DNA of 64,000 bases from Nageia nagi (taxonomy: Eukaryota > Pinophyta): positions 108,314,001 to 108,378,000 of the forward strand of contig JBITNC010000001.1 in assembly GCA_050084985.1 (NCBI GenBank), written 5' to 3'. Shown one piece after another: positions 10,701 through 22,900 of this stretch; positions within the stretch are counted from its first letter, which is position 1; every line of letters begins with the position of its first letter. The position numbers and the translations under genes were made by a program. Below the pieces are notes generated by a model. The model did not search any database. It saw only the letters and a program-made list of their open reading frames with translations, and was not told the DNA's origin.

Positions 10701-11695
10701 AGAAAAAGATGTGGTCTTAATTCTCCTTTATGTGGATGATCTTCTCACAACTGGCAATAATATTGAAATCATCCAAGAGTGCATATCCAAACTGAAGGCA
10801 ACATTTGAAATGAATGATCTAGGTCTATTGCATTACTATCTTGGGATGTAAGTATACCAACATAAAGATTGTACTTATCTTAGTCAATCTAAGTATATAT
10901 CAGACATCTTGCAAAAGTTTGGAATGGAGGAGTGTAGATATGCTGTAATACCTGTTTCTCCTAGAATCTTTATATCTTTAAGCTCAGATTCTCAATTGGC
11001 TAATGCTACAGCTTATAGGCAATTGATCGGTAGTCTTCTGTATCTAACTATTTCTTGACCTGATATTACCTTTGCAGTGAATTTGATGGCACGATTCATG
11101 CAAAAACCATATGTTGAGCACCTCAATGCTGTTAAGCAAATCTTGAGATATGTGGTAGGGATAAAGGATCTTGCTCTTAAGTATTCCAAAGTGCCCTCGA
11201 TTATTCTCTTTGGGTTCTCAGATTCTAATTATGGGGGAGATAGAGATGATAGAAAAATCAACCTCTGCATATGTGTTTAGCATTAGTTTAGGTGCTATCT
11301 CTTGGGCTTCCAAGAAGCAACCTACTATGACTCTTTCTACCACTAAAGCTGAATATCGAGCCATGTCTATTGCCACCTAGGAAGCTATTTGGCTGAGGCA
11401 TCTTCTGAAAGAAATTAGGTATAAGTAAAATGACCCATCTCTTATTTCTTCAGATAATCAATCGGCTATCTCTGTGGCTAAGAATCCTGTGTTCCATCAG
11501 AGAACCAAACATGTGGAAATCCAAGCCCATTTTATTAGGGAGAAGGTTCTAGATGACATCATACACTTGGAGTATTGTCCATCTACTATAAACTCCACTA
11601 ATTTATTCACCAAGCCCCTTCCTGAAGCTCAGTTCAGCAAGCTTAGGGATTCTCTCAGGTTGGTGAAGTTGCCCTCAAGGGGGAGTGAAGTTTGA
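7778..11695 (+). pseudogene. E1 gag-pol polyprotein, copia order, about 12 stops
   Basis: The ATG at 7778 is chosen because the following M-V-E-T-F-I-P-K-H-I-L-D-G-S-N-F is kept in E2. Domains in order: gag (7778-8740) with a CX2CX4HX4 knuckle whose last Cys is Tyr (codon at 8615); protease with D-S-S instead of D-S-G (about 8750); integrase with HHCC finger (about 9118-9260, first C of the CxxC now Tyr), D and D-N-G-G-E-Y core and E-region around 9600; reverse transcriptase with L-Y-V-D-D-L-L intact near 10728; RNase H ending in L-S-T-T-K-A-E-Y near 11330. Stops: 7877 (TAG), 8744, 9331 (TAG), 9565 and 9568, 10063, 10549, 10699, 10849, 11056, 11378 and one near 11428. A 1-nt deletion lies near 8936 and a 1-nt insertion near 11251. 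Stops at 7877 and 9331 are shared with E2. Length (about 1305 codons) is normal for copia. Confidence 0.95.
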
Positions 11696-12435
11696 ACTTT
11701 TGTTAGTGATGACAACTTCACCTCTAAGAGGCTCTTTTTTGTTGTTATATAGTGTTGATTATGATATACCTCTATGGTAAGTTCGCTCTATGTGAGGAAC
11801 TTCTTATACATTTTATACCTCTGTGGTAAGTTTGCTCTGCATGAGAAACTTGTATAATTTTTTAAGCGTATAATTGATCAATCAGTTATCATTGTTCAAG
11901 TATTCATATGAGAAGATCTGGTATGTGTCTTTAGGAATTGTACAGTCATCTATATGTTATGCTCTATTAATAATCAACACATGTCTATATACAACAGGTG
12001 ACTATGAGTGATGGCTTGGCATCTCCGTGATAACTTATAGTGCACCATTGATCAGTTATTTATAAGATGGCATTATTTGATTCTCCTATTTCATAAAGTG
12101 AATATATGATGCATCTAACTAATTTTGTTCATGATTTGCTTGTAGCATGCAGGATCTTCTTCAGAAATGTAGGTTACTCACCTTGTGTAAGCAAGCTCAT
12201 GGAGACTCACATGTCAGCTTAAAGTTGATCGACTACTATGTACAATGAAACCAGTTGTGGTTAATGATTGTATTGTAAACTATTTTGTCAAATGGTAATG
12301 TAGTGAGTCTCAAAATAGTTCTCAAAAAGATTCTTAAATATGTAAATGTTCTCATCTCTACTTGTATCTCTATGGAGGAGAACTCTCTCTTACTCTCTCT
12401 CTTCTCTCTTCTATGCTCTATCCCAATATTGCATT
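11696..12435 (+). other. E1 3' untranslated region
   Basis: About 740 bp between the end of pol and the purine tract. It contains two copies of a ~49-bp repeat (about 11763-11866) that exists in about seven copies in E2. The downstream ~550 bp is conserved with E2 (for example, around ggtgactatgagtgatggc). A CT-rich stretch lies before the purine tract (about 12375-12420). Confidence 0.8.
11763..11866 (+). repeat. 49-bp minisatellite, two copies (E1)
   Basis: Two tandem copies of a unit starting ATACCTC and containing GGTAAGTT[CT]GCTCT and GA[GA]AAACTT. Compare the expanded array at 35275-35660 in E2. Confidence 0.85.
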
Positions 12436-12444
12436 AAGGGGGAG
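12436..12444 (+). other. E1 polypurine tract
   Basis: AAGGGGGAG ends exactly at the base before the 3' LTR (TGTTAG at 12445). This is the expected plus-strand priming site. Confidence 0.93.
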
Positions 12445-12933
12445 TGTTAGAATTTGTAATGAAATATTGTGAATATCTAAACTCCTTGTAAATTCAATTA
12501 ATCACTTAAAGGATATTTAGATACCTTAAGGGATTAATTGAATTCTTTATTATGTAAACTTTGACCTTACCAAGTGGTTAGTTGGTAGGTTAAAGTTAAA
12601 TAATATATTTATTGTAACCCTAACCTTACCCTTGGGTTAAAGGGAGGTTAGGGAGGTGCTCTCATGCTATAAATAGAGGGCCTCTCCTCTTGTAATATAA
12701 CTTAGATTTTGAGTAAGATTACTCTACTAGTTTGTGTAGGAGAGAAAGGAATTGTAGTAAGAGGGTGCATAGTTTGAGAATTGAGATCTAGTTGTGGATG
12801 TACTCCCAAGGAGGGAGGAACCACTTATATTGGTGTTATCTTGTGTGATTGGTGTTATTAGCTTGTAGATGTTGAATGATTAGGTTTCCTATAGTCTTGG
12901 ACCTTGAGGATTAGTGTAGAACTAATTCCATCA
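12445..12933 (+). repeat. E1 3' LTR
   Basis: 489 bp, TGTTAG to ATCA, with the TATA box at 12667-12676. It matches the 5' LTR at 484 of 489 positions by hand count. It is followed by the target duplication. Confidence 0.97.
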
Positions 12934-12938
12934 GATTT
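12934..12938. repeat. E1 right target-site duplication GATTT
   Basis: Matches 4331-4335. Confidence 0.9.
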
Positions 12939-13215
12939 AACCTGGACAAGAATTCCATGCACAAAAGTAAAGACAAATTCTATTACTGCAATACTTTTAT
13001 ATAGGCTGATTGATTTTAAAAAGGGAAAAGAATCTAATCCTGATGCATAATGCACATTTTCGTGCAAGAAAAAGAACAAAAACTATATGAAAGATAGTTA
13101 TAAATCAAAGGTCATCATACGTGAAATGGAAGAAAATATTCTTTTTCCAATTTTAACATTGCATGATCTTATCTTTGTAAGTAATATTATTCTAAAATTA
13201 TTATTTTCTATATAG
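12939..13215. other. spacer between E1 and MULE pseudogene
   Basis: AT-rich. It ends in a pyrimidine-rich stretch and TATATAG at about 13209-13215, which could be the splice acceptor of the MULE exon that follows. I see nothing else. Confidence 0.4.
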
Positions 13216-15493
13216 TTATTGTTATGCTTATGGCTATAAGGATAAGAGAGATGACCCACCTCCTCCAAAATGTAAGAGGAATTTTACAAAGAAAAGAGGT
13301 TGTTAATGTCATTTTGTTGTTAAGGTATTTGAAAGTTTACTTGAAGTTGCATTTATTACATACATTAAATTTGAACATGTTTCACTTGATGGAAAACCCT
13401 ACCATGGAGTGCATGATACAAGTAAAACAAAAAAAGGAAGGGCCAATTTTGGTCCACAATATGATTGAATCATTACTAATAGAGGGTCTTTTAGTTGATA
13501 CAATATGTAATGTGCAATTTATGCAAGAGTACTTTGAACATGTACCTACAATTAAAGATCATTGCATTTTAAGGAGGGATGTTTAAAACATATATAATAG
13601 ATTGATAAGGGGGAAGGTGCAAAAGGCTAAAGATGATGCCACTAGTATGGACCAATGGTATCAGACCAACAAGGAAAAGTTTTTTATATATAAGAACCCT
13701 AATGATGAAATTGAAATTTTTTTTATTGGTATTCAAATAGAATAGATGTTGGATAAGATGGTGGAATTATCCCACAATAATATAATTTCAATGAATTCAA
13801 CCTTTAGTACAAATTTGAATTATGTAAGTATTGCTAACTTTTTACATAGTTGGTTATTTTTGCATTGTTGATGTTGTCCATATTTGAGTTATTATGCATT
13901 GCTAATTTTTTTGCATTGTTGAACTTTGGTGCATTGTAGTACTAATTTTACACATTGCTTGCATTTGATTCCCAATAAAGTGGTCTACCTATGGCTTGGA
14001 TTATCACATACAAAAATAGTGATGATGACATAGTTGAGTGGCTTTAAATATTGAAATAATGTTTTCTAGAATGCTAACTAAATTGGCATGTGAATGCTTT
14101 TCTTACTGATGCTATTGCTACTACAAAAATCTAGGCCATCAGGTTTGTGAACTATTTTTTATATAAAAAAATGCAAAATAATTGTAAACCTAAAATTGTT
14201 TTGAATTTTATGAGTGTTCTTTTCTCTTGTTCATATGGTAAATTTGTTAATGTTGTTGCATGCATGTCCAGGAAAGTGTTTGGTTACAAGCATTTTTTGT
14301 GTGTCTAGCATGTGAAATGGGCTTAGTTAAATAATGTCTACAAGAAGGCATTAAGAAAAGAGGTTGGAAGAAAAATATTTGAAAGGTTAGATGAAATAAT
14401 GTCCAAATGCAAGGATGATGCATCTATGAAATCAACTATATCTAAGATTTACTTTGATTTCCATAATGAGAAGGCTTTTATAGATTACTTGATTGGTAAT
14501 TGATTTGATGTTGATAGAATTCATAAGTACAATCATAACAAACTAAATATTTTTGGTTTTTTTTCCCTTTTAAAGCATTTATGATTTATATTCTACATTT
14601 TCTTTTGCAGGTATGTGGGCAAAATGCTACAAAAAATTTCCCCATTCCAACTAAGAAATAAATTCAGCATAGAGTCATATCATTATACTTTGAAAACTAG
14701 ATTTCTATGTCAAAAGGCTAGAAAATGTGGTAGAAGAATGGATTTGTTACTTTACATGCTTTTTGAACTAGTTTTACTATATTATATGAATCTAGTTACA
14801 TTGAAGACACTAGGATTTTGGAATAATTATAAAAAGGAAAGGAGTCTAGAGAGTGTAATACAAAAGTCTCACATGATACCTAATTCTCATTACATCCATC
14901 ATGAATATGTCTTTGGTTCATACTAGATGAGGAGTCAAATAGATGTGTGAAAATAATATCTTGTTACCCTTCAAGGTGAAGACTCTTACACATGTACATG
15001 CATGTGAGCCCTTAGAGGTAACACATACATGCATGTATTCAAAATCATGAACATGTTAGATGAAAATATAAATTTTCCTAATTGTACAATGACACCTGCA
15101 TCTAATACACCTCATTCTCCAACCAACATATCCTCACCTCATATTAACAACTCTCAAGATTAGGAACATCAGGTTGATCATTCATATCCCAAGATATCAG
15201 ATGTAGATGATGGAAAGGCATGGTTAAAATCTTTGTTAGAGCAATCATATGATACTCCTAGAAGTAAGAGGTAGTTTGCAAGTTTGGTTGTGGATATGCA
15301 AGCTAGGTATTGACAATTTTAATTCCCATAAGATTCTAATATAGCTGAAAGGTATGAAAGAAGAATAAAGAGTTGGATGAGTCCTTTAAGTAGAAAGAAA
15401 AGTGGGATTCAAGAGAAGAAATCATGTGACTTAATTGTTGATGCCCAACAAACTCCTACTTATATCTTTCCAAGATTAAAAAAGTGTGGTTAA
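13216..15493 (+). pseudogene. MULE/FAR1-type transposase pseudogene with introns
   Basis: Plus-strand pieces match the Mutator-like transposase layout. First comes a DNA-binding-type N-terminal part around C-K-R-N-F-T-K-K-R-G-C and C-H-F-V-V-K-V-F-E-R (about 13270-13340). Then come the MULE core M-V-E-L-S-H-N-N-I-I-S-M-N-S-T-F, G-L-P-M-A-W-I-I-T-Y (about 13983-14012) and W-H-V-N-A-F-L-T-D. An E-S-Y-H-Y-T-L-K-T-R-F segment follows near 14670, then a SWIM-like Cys/His relic (T-C-T-C … H-T-C) near 14990. Splice sites remain: donor GTAAGT at 13824, donor GTTTGT at 14143 with acceptor AG at 14270-14271 in matching phase, and acceptor TTTTGCAG ending 14610. Several stops and at least two frameshifts break it. 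It could be a MULE copy or a domesticated FAR1-like gene; decay favours a transposon. Confidence 0.8.
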
Positions 15494-16303
15494 CTTAAGA
15501 TAATATAATTTTAAGGTAAACACTTTCTAATTTAACTTAATTTCATTCATAGATTTCATTTTCCAAAAAATCTAATTTGAGTGCTACTCTTACTCTTTCT
15601 TGTAGATTATTGTGCTGAACTTGAATCAACACATAGGTCTTTGTCATTCTCGACCATAGCTAAGCAATCAAATGTAGGGAAAAATTAGAATTAGAATATT
15701 GAGCATCGGAGTTAAGATCAATGTTACACTTTTACAATAAATACATTAATATTTTCTATGATTTTGAAAATTGGGATTGCATATTATTTGTAAAATAAAG
15801 GTGAAGGCATACCTCACCTACCAAGTGAGCTATTTATGTCATCTATATGGATACGAGAAATTATAAAATATTTTGTGTTTCAGCTGAGTTATGTATGTCC
15901 CTATGTATGGATTTGAGTTATTGGAATCATAATATCTGAGTTATTATGAAAAAATAATATTTAAATTTTCTATGTCCTGAGTAGTGTATGTCCTATGAAT
16001 GGATATGACTTATTGGCATCATAATATCTATGAGAGTTTCCTAAGCAAAATATACGTAAAGAATTAGAGTAGTAAAGAAAATGTCCTTAACAAAATATGC
16101 ATGAATGATATTAGGCATCATAATGTCATTGACATTATGAGAAAAAAAATAAGACAGGAAAGAAATGTGGAGATGGTTATATGTCTAAATGTCCTACTTG
16201 TGCATGGTTAAATTAAATACAATAATCATGGTTGAAAGTCCTAATGCAAAAGGAAACAAGAAATTATAGAAATTAGAAATGGAGACACATAAGCATGTAA
16301 TAA
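15494..16303. repeat. AT-rich spacer with ~100-bp degenerate tandem duplication
   Basis: Between about 15825 and 16035 a block containing [TA]TATGTCC…ATGGAT…TTATTGG[AC]ATCATAATATCT occurs twice, with a weaker third trace. No coding sequence is recognised in the rest. Confidence 0.5.
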
Positions 16304-17370
16304 TGTTACGACCCACCCCAAGACACTATTAACCTTGAGTACCATCAAGGATTTGAATGGATTATATTTGCATAATGTTATGGTAATGACAAATTTGATA
16401 TAGGACTATGTATCATTTGTGAGAATTTGATGCAAGCTTTAAGATATTTTGACACAAGTCATAGGATGGAGAAGTGATCCAAAGTTCATATAGACCAAAG
16501 GTGAATTGATGATGGGACAAGAAGGGTAAGAGAAGGAAATGATTGGTGTTGTTTCACTGACACACCCTATGACCATCATAAATCATGTAGTTACATGTAG
16601 AATAATTGTTGTGATTGTCAATTTCTTGATGGAAATGTATTTGTAAAACTATATGGATTAACCTTACTCTGCAGGACAAGGTGACCATTGTAGTTAAAGG
16701 TGTGTTTTCTTTTATTTTGTATTTTTGAAATTTGAATTTTGAAAAGGAGAGAAAAAGGGGATATACCTTTAGTTAAATTTTGAAAATTATTGTAAGGCTT
16801 TAAAAATAAATTTAATAGGGTAAAAGTTGAATATGAGTATCCATATTATTTCCACATAAGGCTAATAGTAAAAATACTATTAGATAAAGACTAAGGTCTC
16901 CTTGAGGTATTACAAAATATTTAATAGCTAGAAAAATAATAGAGTAATGACTCCACTTAGTTTAGTTTTCTTATGTTAGGTATGGATAAGAGTTGGAACT
17001 AAATTGTCAATTAATGAAAAATGTTCTAAAGTATTAAATGCCATTATAATCATTTATAACTTTAGGGAAACCTACCCTAAAATTAGTGAAGGTGTGAGGA
17101 GACATCCATTTGGACACACTTGAACCCCTTGAGCTATAAATAAAGGAGTAGAGCATTAGAAAAACATCTACCTATCTATCTCTTTGTATTTTATTTTTGG
17201 TTATTCTTAAGCTTGGATTACATGAAGAAAAGAAGTCTCTCTTTCCTTTCTAAGTCAAGATGTATTCTTTACATTTCTAATATGCCTAAGCTAAAGTAGT
17301 TCTATTTTGATATATTTTATGAGTTGTATGAAAGTAATTATTTTCATAGAATTAATTATTATTGGAAATC
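16304..17370 (+). repeat. candidate solo or truncated LTR
   Basis: TGTTACGACCCACCCC at 16304 resembles the start of many plant gypsy LTRs, and CTATAAATAAAGGAG at about 17133 looks like an LTR TATA box about 830 bp downstream, followed by a transcript-leader-like stretch. No second copy, end or primer-binding site is visible. It runs up to the start of the tandem array, which may have cut it. Low confidence. Confidence 0.3.
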
Positions 17371-17968
17371 TTATAGCATTTGAAGAGACATAGTGGTTGG
17401 CATATTACATATAAAGGTTGTTACTTTATCTTTTCCTTAAAAAGTAAAGGAATGGGATCTAGTTATCACAACTACGGAGAAGATGAGCTCTTTTCTTCCC
17501 ACCAAAATTCACATAGAGATAAATATTGCATTAAAAATTTTTATCATTTGCTAATGAAAATTTTTTGACTTCAAAAATGAAAATTTTGCCTCAACCTTGC
17601 ATGCTTTCAAACTGTGAATCCAATCCATTAGATCAGGTTCTCTTAACTCCAAAGTAGGCATAATACTAAACTTTACAAACAAAGAACTCATTCATTTTTT
17701 TGAACAAGCTCCATCAATTCATAGTAAGAACTACTTTAATACCAACTTGATCCATTAACCCTACTTCAGGATTTAATTTAGATATTCACACATTATACAT
17801 TTTACTACTTGCAAAAATTAAAATCAATCACACAAAAATATTGACATAGCTTTTACCCTTGTTCTATTGATGTGGTATACATCTAGCAAATAGCAATCCA
17901 TTATTATAGATACCCTTTTACAAAGTCCTTTGAATGATTCTTCTTACTTTATTATTTTACTATCAAAG

Positions 17969-18181
17969 CTAAATCATACGATCCTTGCAGGCTACTATGG
18001 GATTTCTTATGGAAGATGATTCTCTTTTTAATGAGGTTCTTAAATCATAGTTCCCTTTCTCTTGTCTTGGGTTGTCATCTTTAGAACTACTCTTGGTCTT
18101 CTTTTCTGCATCATGGCAATCATATAATCCACTTCTTTCTTCTTCTATGACAATGATTTTTTCTATTATTTTCTTCTCCAA
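17969..18181 (-). pseudogene. relic reading frame of array unit 1
   Basis: A 70-codon minus-strand frame, rich in Lys, Glu and Ser (E-E-E-R-S-G-L-Y-D-C-H-D-A-E-K-K-T-K-S-S-S-K), recurs in unit 5 at 25569-25787 with clear protein-level similarity. It is preceded on the minus strand by the 34-bp minisatellite, whose length is not a multiple of three, so a long continuous protein is unlikely. The family is not recognised. Confidence 0.35.
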
Positions 18182-18240
18182 TGGTAATGATTTTGTCCAT
18201 TGTTTTCTTTTCCTATGGCAGTGATTTTTTTCATGGTTTT
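18130..18240. repeat. 34-bp minisatellite within each array unit
   Basis: About three copies of TTCTTCTCCTATGGTAATGA followed by a TTTTGTCCATTGTT-like tail. Equivalent clusters lie at about 20650-20760, 22255-22370, 23810-23915 and 25735-25845. The period is 34 bp, so reading frames across it change at each copy. Confidence 0.7.
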
Positions 18241-18820
18241 AACACTACATAAATTCTTAAATGTTCCTCCATCTACTCTCATGGTAATTATTTAGTCCAT
18301 GGATTCTACAATCATGGAGTTTTTTACATTATTTATGCATTCTCTTCTAATTGGGAGGAAAATCCACTAAGTGACTTAACATTTTTCCATACTCCATGTT
18401 TCATTTTATAACATTAAGGGATTACAAATTTGGAGTTTATGGTTACATGGTGATAAGATAAAATTTGTTATTTTTCCTCCTTTGTAGTATGCTCTCTCAT
18501 CCTCACAATAATAATTTCCTTCATTTGTATTTTGTAGTAGTATTTTGGTCCCATATGGTAATATTATCCTTTTTTTTTTAGATTTTGCAAAACTTTCCAA
18601 ACTACTTATAGTGCCATTTTGGCATTACCACAACTTCATGACCATACTTTCAAATATCACAAAATTTCATTCAAGTCTTCATGGATATATGTAGCTTAAC
18701 TGGTCCAACATTCACACTTTAAATCTTTATTGGTAGCTCTAAACATCATCATCCATCTGGCCTCCAAAATAGATTTGCACCTAGTAGCTATCAAAATTTT
18801 GACCAAGTCCTGAATGTAGA

Positions 18821-19980
18821 ATGAAAATTTACCATTTTGTGATGAATGCCATAACTTTAATGTATTTAATCCAAATGCTTTAAAAGTTTAACCACATGTT
18901 CACCATACTATGATGGTACCAATAATTTAAATTTCAAGCTATGAATCCACCTAACCTACTTCTCTTGAATCCATAAATAGAGCCTTCCATGTATATTTTA
19001 CATTTTTTTATATTTAACTCCAATTTTTTATAAACCATAACTTGCAAACCATAGCTCCATTTTATTTATCATTTGAAGCATTAGAATCATGGAAGAGAGC
19101 TCTTTAATATGGAAGAGAATAATAAAAAAATTATAAAATTGAAAAATCACCTTTTTTTTAAGACTTTGAAATCCATTTCGGATCACTCGTCCCATTTTAA
19201 AGGCTTTTGGTCCCACAAAAGCCTTAGCATCAAAAATAATGATAAAAATAATCCTCACACAATTATAGATTTAACCCTTCCTTGAATCACCTTCTCGAGT
19301 TTATTTCTCATTTTGAATTTACTTAGCATTTTCAAGTACATCACCTCATATTCTCAATGAATCAAAAGCATAAGAATATTCACTTCCAACATAACTTCCT
19401 CAAGAGCATGAGAATTTACCATTTTGTGAGTGCCATAACTTTCATGTATTTAATCCAAATGCCTTAAAAGTTTAACCACATGTTGACCATTATACAAGGT
19501 TTTAATAATTCAATTTTAAGGCTATGAATCCACTTGAGCTACTTCTCATAAATCCATAAATAGAGGATTCCATGTATATTTTGTATTTTTTATATTTAAC
19601 TCTATATTTTGAAAAACTATAACTTGCAAACCATAGCTCCATTTTTTTTGTCATTTGAAGCATTAGATTCATGGAAAAGAGATCTTTATTATGGAAGAGA
19701 ATAATCAAGAAAATTATAAACTTGAAAAATCACCTTTTTTTAAGACTTTGAAATCCATATCGGATCGCTCATCCCATTTTAGAGGCTTTTGGTCCCACAA
19801 AAGCCTTAGGATCAAAATAATGAGAAAAACAATCCTCACACAAATATAAGATTTACCCCTTCCTTGAATCACCTTCTCAAGTTTGATCCTCAGTGTGAAT
19901 TCACTTGGTATTTTTAGGTACATCACCTCATATTCTCAATGAATAAAGAGCATAAGAATATTCATTTCCAACACAACTTC
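18821..19980. repeat. 587-bp internal duplication in array unit 1
   Basis: The block from 18821 (ATG-A-A-A-ATTTACCATTTTGTG…) is repeated from 19408 (…GAGAATTTACCATTTTGTG). Each copy holds the CCATAAATAGAG block and the ggaagaga…tctttaatatggaag block. The other units have it only once. The junction near 19404 joins the unit end to an internal position. Confidence 0.8.
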
Positions 19981-22900
19981 TTTAGTTATCACTACTATCA
20001 AGAAGATGAGCTCTTTTCTTCCCTACAGAATTCATGTTGAGATAAATATTGCTTTGAAAAGATTTTATCATTTGCTAATGAAAATTTACTAACTTCAAAA
20101 GTAAAAATTTTACCTCAACCTTCATGCTTTCAAACCATGAATCCAATCCATCAGATTAGGTTTTCTTGACTCTAAAGTAGGCATAATAATAAACTTTACA
20201 AATAAAACACTCATTCATTTTTCTAAATAAGCTCCATCAATTCCCAACAAGAACTTCTCTAATACAAACTTGATCTATTAACCCTACTTCAAGATTTAAT
20301 TTTGATATTCACACATTGTACGTTTTACTACATGTAGAAATTAAAATCAATCACACCAAAATATTGACACAACTTTTACCCTGGTTTGACCAATGTGGTC
20401 TACATCTAATAAATAACAATCCATTATTGTATATATCCTTTTACAAATTCCTTCTAATGATTCTTCTTGATTCATCCTTTTGCTGTAGACGATAAATCAT
20501 ATGATCCTTGCAAGCTACTACCAAATCTCTTATGGAAGATGACTCTCTTTTCAATTAGGGTCCTAAAGCATAGTTCCTTGTGTCTTGTCATAGGTTGACA
20601 TCTCTGAAACTACTCTTGGTCTTCTTTTTTACATCATGTAAATCATATCTTCTTCTATGGTAATGATTTTATCCATTGTTTTCTTCTCCTACGGCAATGA
20701 TTTTGTCCATTATTTTTTTGTCCTATGGTAATGATTTTGCTCATGGTTTTAACACTACACAAATTCTTGAATGTGCCTCCATCTACTCTCATGGTAATTA
20801 TTTATTCCATGGAGTTTACAATCATTGATTTTTTTACATTCTATACACACTCTCTTCCACTTGAGAGGAAAAACCACTAAGGAACTTAACATTTTTCCAT
20901 ACTCCATGTTCCCTTTTATAACATTAAGGGATTACAAATTTGAAGTTTATGGTTACATAGTGATAAGATAATATTTGTTATTTTTTCTCCTTTCTAGTAT
21001 GCCCTCTCATCCTCACAATAATAATATCCCTCATTTGTATTTCATACTATTATTTTGGCATCATATGGTTATATTCTCCTTTTTTTTTTTGGATTTTGCA
21101 AAACTATCCAAACTACTTCTAGTGTCATTTTGGCATTACCACAACTTCATGACCATACTTTCAAATATTACAAAATTTCATCTAGGTGTTCTTATATATA
21201 TGTACCTTAATTTGTACAACATTCATTCTTTAAATCCTTAATAGCACCTCCAATCATTATCATCAAGTTGGCCTCTAATGCAAATTTGCACCTAGCAGCT
21301 GTCAAAATTTTGACTATCCTAAATGTAGAATGAGAATTTACCATTTTGTGAATGCCATCACTTTCACATCTTTAATCCAAATGCATTCAACTTTTAACCA
21401 CACGTTCAACATAATATAAGGTACAAATAATTTAAATTTCACATTATGAATCCACTCAAGTTGCTTATGGTGAATCAATCAATAGAGCCTTCCATGCATA
21501 TTTTGCATTTTTATATTTAACTCCAAAATTTGAAAAATCATAACTTGCAAACCATAGCTCTATTTTATTTATCGTTTGAAGAATTGGAATCATGGAAGAG
21601 AGCTATTTAATATGGAAGAGAATAATCAACAAAATTATAAACTTGAAACATCATCTTTTTTTAATACTTCAAAATCCATTTCAGATCACTCATCCCATTT
21701 TAGAGGCTTTTGGTCCCACAAAAGTTTGAGGATCAAAATAATGAGAAAAATAATCCTCACACAAATACAAATTTACCCCTTCCTTGAATCACCTTCTCAA
21801 ATTTTCTCCTCATTATAAATTTGCTTGGCATTTTCATGTACATCACCTCATATTCTTAGTGAATCAAGAGCATAAGAATATTCACTTCCAACACAACTTC
21901 CTTAGTGATCACAAATACTGAGAAGATGAGCTCTTTTCTTTAAACCAAAATTTGTGTCTAGATAAATATTGCATTAAAAATATTTTATCATTTCGTAATT
22001 AAAATTTAGTGACTTAAAAAGTGAAAATTTTACCTCAACCTTGCATGCTTTCAAACTATGAATCCAATCCATCAAATTAGATTCTCCTAACTTTGAAGCA
22101 GGCATAACACTGAACATTACAAATAAAGCACTCATTCATTTTTTTGAACAAGCTCTATCAGTTCCTAGCAAGAACTACTTTGATACCAACTTGATGTCTT
22201 GGGTTAACATCTTTTCTTGATCTTCTTTTATACATCATGGTAATCATATCATCCACTTCTTTCTTCTTCTATGGCAATGTTTTTTTCCATTATTTTCTTC
22301 TCCAATGGTAATGATTTTGTACATTGTTTCCTTCTCCTATGTTGGTTATTTTTTCCATGGTTTTAACACTACATAGATTCTTAAATGTTCCTCCATCCAC
22401 TCTTATGGTAATTTTTTAGTCTATGGATTTTACAATCATGGAGTTTTTTAAATTCTCTATGTACTTTCTTCTAATGGGAGGAAAACCATCTAAGGGAATT
22501 AACGTTTTTCCATACTCCATGTTCTATTTTATAACATTAAGGGATTACAAATTTGGAGTTTATGGTTACATGGTAATAAGATAATATTTGTTATTTTTCC
22601 TCATTTTTAGTATGCTCTCTCATCCTCACAACAATAATCTCCCTTGTTTGTATTTCGTAGTATTATTTTGGCATCATATGGTTATATTCTACTCTTTTTT
22701 TTTTGGATTTTGCAAAACTATCCAAACTACTTATAGTGCCATTTTGGCATTACCACAACTTCATGACCATACTTTCAAATATCACACAATTTCATTCAAG
22801 TGTTCTTTGATATATGTAGCTTAACTGGTCCAAATTACATGCTTTAAATGCTTATTGGTAGCTGCAAGCATCATCATGTTGGCCTCAAATGGAAAATGAG

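Larger units (their letters stand above)
4336..12933 (+). mobile_element. E1: complete Ty1/copia LTR retrotransposon, coding region dead
   Basis: An 8598-bp element with all structural landmarks: a 489-bp 5' LTR, a primer-binding site matching plant initiator Met-tRNA (TGGTATCAGAGC), a long leader, gag-pol in copia order (gag, protease, integrase, reverse transcriptase, RNase H), a purine tract, a 489-bp 3' LTR and a GATTT target duplication. By hand alignment the LTRs differ at five positions (about 1%), so insertion looks recent. Gag-pol nevertheless has about twelve in-frame stops and two frameshifts. E2 at 27280 is a second member of the family in the same orientation. E1 lies between an unrecognised coding relic on the left and a MULE pseudogene on the right. 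Confidence 0.97.
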
